A DNA stretch of 64,000 nt, taken from NCBI RefSeq assembly GCF_003208175.1, contig NZ_QKMR01000005.1, positions 124,001 to 188,000 of the forward strand, given 5' to 3'. The position numbers and the translations under genes were made by a program. The DNA comes from Ruminiclostridium sufflavum DSM 19573 (lineage in GTDB: Bacteria; Bacillota; Clostridia; Acetivibrionales; DSM-1351). The notes below the pieces were generated by a model, which worked only from the letters and a program-made list of their open reading frames with translations, was not told the DNA's origin and ran no database searches. This document shows, piece after piece, positions 61,043 to 64,000 of the stretch (the first letter of the stretch is position 1; every line of letters starts with the position of its first letter).

Positions 61043-61759
61043 TTGAGACAAGACGGAAGAAGCAACTCACAGTTAAGAGCTGTTAAAATTACAAGAAATT
61101 ACATAAAGCATGCTGAGGGCTCTGTTCTAATTGAGGTTGGAGATACGAAGGTTATTTGTACTGCCTCTGTGGAAGAAAGAGTTCCCCCGTTCAAGAAGGA
61201 TTCCGGTGAGGGATGGGTTACAGCCGAGTATTCTATGCTGCCTAGGGCAACAGGTGTAAGAAATTCAAGAGATATATCAAAGCTCAGGCTAAATGGCAGA
61301 AGTCAGGAAATCCAGCGTTTGATAGGAAGATCACTCCGGACTGTAATTGATTTAAAGCTTTTGGGTGAGAGAACAATTACTGTTGATTGCGATGTTATTC
61401 AGGCGGACGGAGGCACAAGAACTGCTTCAATAACGGGCAGCTATGTGGCTTTGCTGGATGCATGCCGGAAGCTGAAAGATGACGGCTTGATTTCCCGGAT
61501 GCCTGTAATCGGTTTTGTAGCAGCTACAAGTGTTGGAATAGTAAAGGGTGAAGAAATGCTGGATTTATGTTATGCTGAGGACAGCAATGCCGGTGTTGAT
61601 ATGAATGTTGTTATGTCTGACAATGGTGAGTTTATAGAAATTCAGGCAACAGGAGAAAAAACCTGCTTTGGCAGAAAGCAGCTGGACTCCTTGCTGAGTC
61701 TGGCGCAATCAGGGATAGAAGAGCTGATAAGGGTTCAGAAGGAAGCTTTGAATAATTAA
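61043..61759 (+). CDS. rph: Ribonuclease PH
   Basis: 238 aa from TTG 61043 with GGAGGG upstream. It is a phosphate-dependent 3'-5' exoribonuclease that trims tRNA 3' ends. [20 protein letters not shown] is the standard start. [18 protein letters not shown] and [16 protein letters not shown] contain the substrate-binding arginines. [18 protein letters not shown] and [19 protein letters not shown] carry the active-site Asp residues. It is followed 23 bases later by rdgB, as in Bacillus. Confidence 0.97.
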   Translation: MRQDGRSNSQLRAVKITRNYIKHAEGSVLIEVGDTKVICTASVEERVPPFKKDSGEGWVTAEYSMLPRATGVRNSRDISKLRLNGRSQEIQRLIGRSLRTVIDLKLLGERTITVDCDVIQADGGTRTASITGSYVALLDACRKLKDDGLISRMPVIGFVAATSVGIVKGEEMLDLCYAEDSNAGVDMNVVMSDNGEFIEIQATGEKTCFGRKQLDSLLSLAQSGIEELIRVQKEALNN

Positions 61760-61782
61760 TTTGCTTTTTAGGGAGAAAACGA

Positions 61783-62376
61783 ATGAAGGTATTAATTGTT
61801 GCTACAAAAAATAAAGGCAAAATTTCCGAAATCAAAAGGGTTTTGTCAGGTATGCCTTTTGATGTGCTGTCGATGGGAGATATCGGGGTAGATATTGATG
61901 TAGAGGAAGATGGCAAGACCTTTGAGGAAAATTCAATGAAAAAGGCACAGGAAATATGCAGAATATCAAATGAAATTGTTATTGCTGACGATTCGGGGAT
62001 TGAGGTTGATTTTCTGGAGGGAGCCCCGGGTATATATTCAGCAAGGTTTGGAGGACTAGGAGCTACCGACAGGGATAGAAATGCAAAGCTTTTGGCTATG
62101 CTTAGAGAGGTGCCGTTTGAAAAAAGGACGGCAAGATTTGTCTGTGCAATTGCAGTTGCATTTCCTGACGGGAGAGCCTTCGTTGTACGTGATACCTGTG
62201 AAGGCTTTGTGGATTTTGAGTGCAAAGGAAATAACGGATTTGGGTATGACCCTCTTTTTTATATGCCTGAATATAATAAAACCATAGCCGAATTGGACAT
62301 TGACATAAAGAATAAAATCAGCCATCGTGCAAAGGCATTAAACAAGATGGCAGAGAAAATTGAGGAATATCTGTAA
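61783..62376 (+). CDS. rdgB: XTP/dITP diphosphatase (RdgB/HAM1 family)
   Basis: 197 aa. It hydrolyses dITP, XTP and related damaged nucleotides to monophosphates. ATKNKGKISEIKRVL at the start is the substrate-binding signature SxNxxK-like. IADDSGIEVDFLEGAPGIYSARFGG has the catalytic acidic pair, and NGFGYDPLFYMPEYNKTIAEL and SHRAKAL are the remaining family motifs. GGGAGAA precedes the ATG. It is probably co-transcribed with rph and the phosphoesterase gene. Confidence 0.97.
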   Translation: MKVLIVATKNKGKISEIKRVLSGMPFDVLSMGDIGVDIDVEEDGKTFEENSMKKAQEICRISNEIVIADDSGIEVDFLEGAPGIYSARFGGLGATDRDRNAKLLAMLREVPFEKRTARFVCAIAVAFPDGRAFVVRDTCEGFVDFECKGNNGFGYDPLFYMPEYNKTIAELDIDIKNKISHRAKALNKMAEKIEEYL

Positions 62377-62465
62377 AAAGGCTTGAATCTGAGATTCAGA
62401 GACTGGCTTTAGCCGGCCTGTGAATCTTGGAGCTCTGCTGCATAGGTTGTTTTGGGGGAAGCACA

Positions 62466-62945
62466 ATGAAGGTACTTGTAATAAGTGATACTCATGGATA
62501 TATTTCTAATGCCAGATATGCAATAGATAAAAATCCCGAGGCAGAAATGGTGATACATCTTGGTGATTACTGCAAGGATGCAGTTCAGTTAAGCAAATTA
62601 TATCCCGGTATTATATTTGAATTTGTTTCGGGGAACTGTGATAACAGAAGTAATGCTGTTTGTACTGAAAAAACCATTGAAATAGAAAATTGCAGAATTT
62701 TTATGACACACGGGCATAATTATTCGGTTAAGCTGAATTTAAGGCCTATACTGAAAAGAGCTGAGGAAGAAAATGCAAGGCTTGTTTTATTCGGACATAC
62801 CCATATAGCCGGCATTGACAAGGAAGACAATATTCTTCTGATAAATCCCGGAAGTATTTCACAATCCCGCGGCAGTAAGCCTGAGTCATATGCTGTTTTG
62901 GATATTTCAGAGGGAAAAATAAAAGCGGATATATTCTATGTTTAG
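62466..62945 (+). CDS. YfcE/MJ0936-family metallophosphoesterase
   Basis: 159 aa from ATG 62466 with GGGGGAAG upstream; the frame opens earlier at 62427. The calcineurin-like motifs are in order: ISDTHGY, HLGDYCKD, VSGNCD, THGHNYSV and GHTHIAGI. These bind two metals and support phosphodiesterase activity. The natural substrate is not known. The rph-rdgB-phosphoesterase order is conserved in Firmicutes, which supports the start and the call. Confidence 0.94.
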   Translation: MKVLVISDTHGYISNARYAIDKNPEAEMVIHLGDYCKDAVQLSKLYPGIIFEFVSGNCDNRSNAVCTEKTIEIENCRIFMTHGHNYSVKLNLRPILKRAEEENARLVLFGHTHIAGIDKEDNILLINPGSISQSRGSKPESYAVLDISEGKIKADIFYV

Positions 62946-63018
62946 AAGCGGCTTTTATTGTGCCTTGAATTTTTTCGTCTGTTTGGGGGGCTTAAAAAAT
63001 AAAAATTTTAAAAAGTTG

Positions 63019-63047
63019 TTGACAAAGTATACGGGGTACCTTATAAT
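63019..63047 (+). promoter_or_regulatory. Consensus sigma-A promoter of the tRNA-Gly/tRNA-Arg unit
   Basis: A perfect TTGACA (63019-63024), a 17-base spacer and a perfect TATAAT (63042-63047), 51 bases before tRNA-Gly. Confidence 0.88.
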
Positions 63048-63098
63048 ATTAAAAGTCAGCTGAAGAAACGCTATAAACGCTGGCGCTGAGTAATATGT

Positions 63099-63173
<75 letters not shown>

Positions 63174-63175
63174 AT

Positions 63176-63252
<77 letters not shown>

Positions 63253-63260
63253 ATTTAAAA

Positions 63261-63309
63261 AATCATTAGAAAGCAAATACCTATATTTTGCCTATCTAAT
63301 GATTTTTTT
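63261..63309 (+). terminator. Terminator of the tRNA unit
   Basis: AATCATTAGA (63261-63270) pairs with TCTAATGATT (63295-63304), followed by a T-run. Confidence 0.88.
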
Positions 63310-63329
63310 GTATTAGTATGCTTTCTAAT

Positions 63330-63396
63330 GAGGCTTCAGCCTCAAACCAAAACTATCAGCATATGAAATCGGTTTCTAGCCGATAGTACTTGACTT
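63330..63396 (+). repeat. Dispersed repeat, right half with R end
   Basis: GAGGCTTCAGCCTCAAACCA then AAACTATCAG, followed 20 bases later by GGTTTCTAGCCGATAGTACT and TGACTT. It aligns along its length with 32775-32842 of the complete copy. The left half is missing. Confidence 0.7.
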
Positions 63397-63410
63397 TTTA
63401 GTGAAGAAAC

Positions 63411-63782
63411 TTAATAGTAAAATGAAATAAACTTAATGGTAAAGAAGTCACATGCTACAACGTTACCTGTTTCAGCCTGCCTAATAGTTATATAGTTTGC
63501 ACCAACGCTCAGCAGTTCACCAAACTTATCTACTAATGTACCGGTTCCTATTAAAAATTCTACTCTGACCTTTTCACCTATTTTTGTACGTAAATATCCG
63601 TTCAGATATTCTGTACTTTCAAGTGTTACTGCCTGAGGCTGAGTAGTAGGCGTTATAGGCGCTTCTAATGGCCTTGCTGTGCCATTTTGGTATAATACCT
63701 CGGGTATGGCTCGATTGGGGTCAATACGTTCATGAGGATAGCAGTCATCCGTATTGTAATATGGAACGAAAAAATTTTTCAT
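63411..63782 (-). CDS. GerQ-like spore coat protein (tentative)
   Basis: 123 aa from ATG 63782 (AAAGGAAG upstream); the frame runs on to 63902 without a site. The N-terminal half is Pro/Thr-rich (RPLEAPITPTTQPQAVTLEST). The C-terminal half (NGYLRTKIGEKVRVEFLIGT, FGELLSVGANYITIRQAETG) is a small beta fold resembling GerQ and DUF2642 spore coat proteins. GerQ is cross-linked into the inner coat and needed for the germination lytic enzyme CwlJ. The similarity is seen by eye only; a general Sm-like fold protein is the alternative. Confidence 0.5.
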   Translation of the reverse strand: MKNFFVPYYNTDDCYPHERIDPNRAIPEVLYQNGTARPLEAPITPTTQPQAVTLESTEYLNGYLRTKIGEKVRVEFLIGTGTLVDKFGELLSVGANYITIRQAETGNVVACDFFTIKFISFYY

Positions 63783-63902
63783 AATTACGAACTTCCTTTC
63801 TGCAATCAGATTATAATAATTTGCCGGCTCTAATTGTTTTTTTAAAAATAGCTGGAAACGTATCAAGTTTCTGCATATTTTTGTGTGGGTATATAGAAAC
63901 AA

Positions 63903-64000
63903 TGCTTATTAATTCTGGTTAAAATAATTCCTGTGCCGTTGGGCGGGAAAAAGGATGCGCATGTCGGGCTAAAAGGGTTGTAATACCAAAGGGAGTTAGC
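63903..64000. other. Window end, no gene resolved
   Basis: The last 20 bases (AAAGGGAGTTAGC) look like a ribosome-binding site for a gene starting beyond the window. Nothing else is supported. Confidence 0.3.

Overview
The window is low-GC Firmicutes DNA, most likely from a cellulolytic, spore-forming clostridium of the Ruminiclostridium (Clostridium cluster III) type. This rests on clostridial gene families, an alpha/beta small acid-soluble spore protein, a GerQ-like coat protein, an S-layer-homology (SLH) cell surface, a GH94 beta-glucan phosphorylase beside a LacI regulator, L27 with a Prp-cleavable extension, and T-box control of pheST. The species assignment is inference; no 16S gene is present.

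Layout. 1-5.6 kb: end of an EAL phosphodiesterase, a TrmH-type rRNA methyltransferase, a LacI regulator, its probable operator and a GH94 phosphorylase. 5.6-9.7 kb: T-box leader and pheST. 9.7-13.6 kb (minus): an SLH surface protein split by a one-base frameshift, and a spore SASP. 13.8-20 kb: pgi, an unknown protein, folC, a TPR membrane protein and a patatin-like lipase. 20.3-24.5 kb: threonine branch (thrC, ACT-domain regulator, hom) and an ECF S component. 24.5-27.5 kb: an internally duplicated membrane-anchored protein of unknown function, a PlsC-type acyltransferase and tRNA-Pro. 27.5-34.6 kb: radical SAM pair, RNase G, rplU-prp-rpmA, obg, yhbY. 34.7-39.8 kb (minus): two-component system plus MacB/FtsX-type ABC exporter. 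40-46 kb: small proteins, glgA, a TSCPD protein, a YtxH protein and a PP2C-like/transmembrane/LysM fusion. 46-51.6 kb: a YcdB-SLH surface protein, a Dabb protein, a polysaccharide deacetylase lipoprotein and two small unknowns. 51.6-54.4 kb (minus): argG-argH. 54.7-57.6 kb: ruvC-ruvA-ruvB and queH. 57.9-64 kb: cell-wall amidase, GerMN lipoprotein, rph, rdgB, a YfcE-type phosphoesterase, tRNA-Gly, tRNA-Arg and a GerQ-like protein.

Most genes are housekeeping. I find no prophage, transposase, CRISPR or toxin-antitoxin locus. The unexplained structure is intergenic. A small interspersed repeat recurs at about 16-18 places, roughly every 4 kb. Its two ends are recognisable: an L end (consensus AAGTCAATTACGGTTCAAGC followed by CTTC) and an R end (consensus GCCGATAGTAATTGACTT), so a whole copy has terminal inverted repeats AAGTCAATTAC/GTAATTGACTT. 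The clearest whole copy is the 118 bp after rpmA. Copies form a tandem 56-bp array in the GH94 leader, sit in two-component/ABC and arginine operons, and in some cases carry an inner hairpin and a Shine-Dalgarno-like AGGAGGAT. Separately, three unrelated genes (LacI regulator, hom, ruvB) share a nearly identical leader of about 40 nt with a hairpin just before the ribosome-binding site.

Limits: all family calls come from reading the translations and motifs by eye; no database search was run. Start codons were moved from the longest ORF where a clear ribosome-binding site or family N-terminus supported it.
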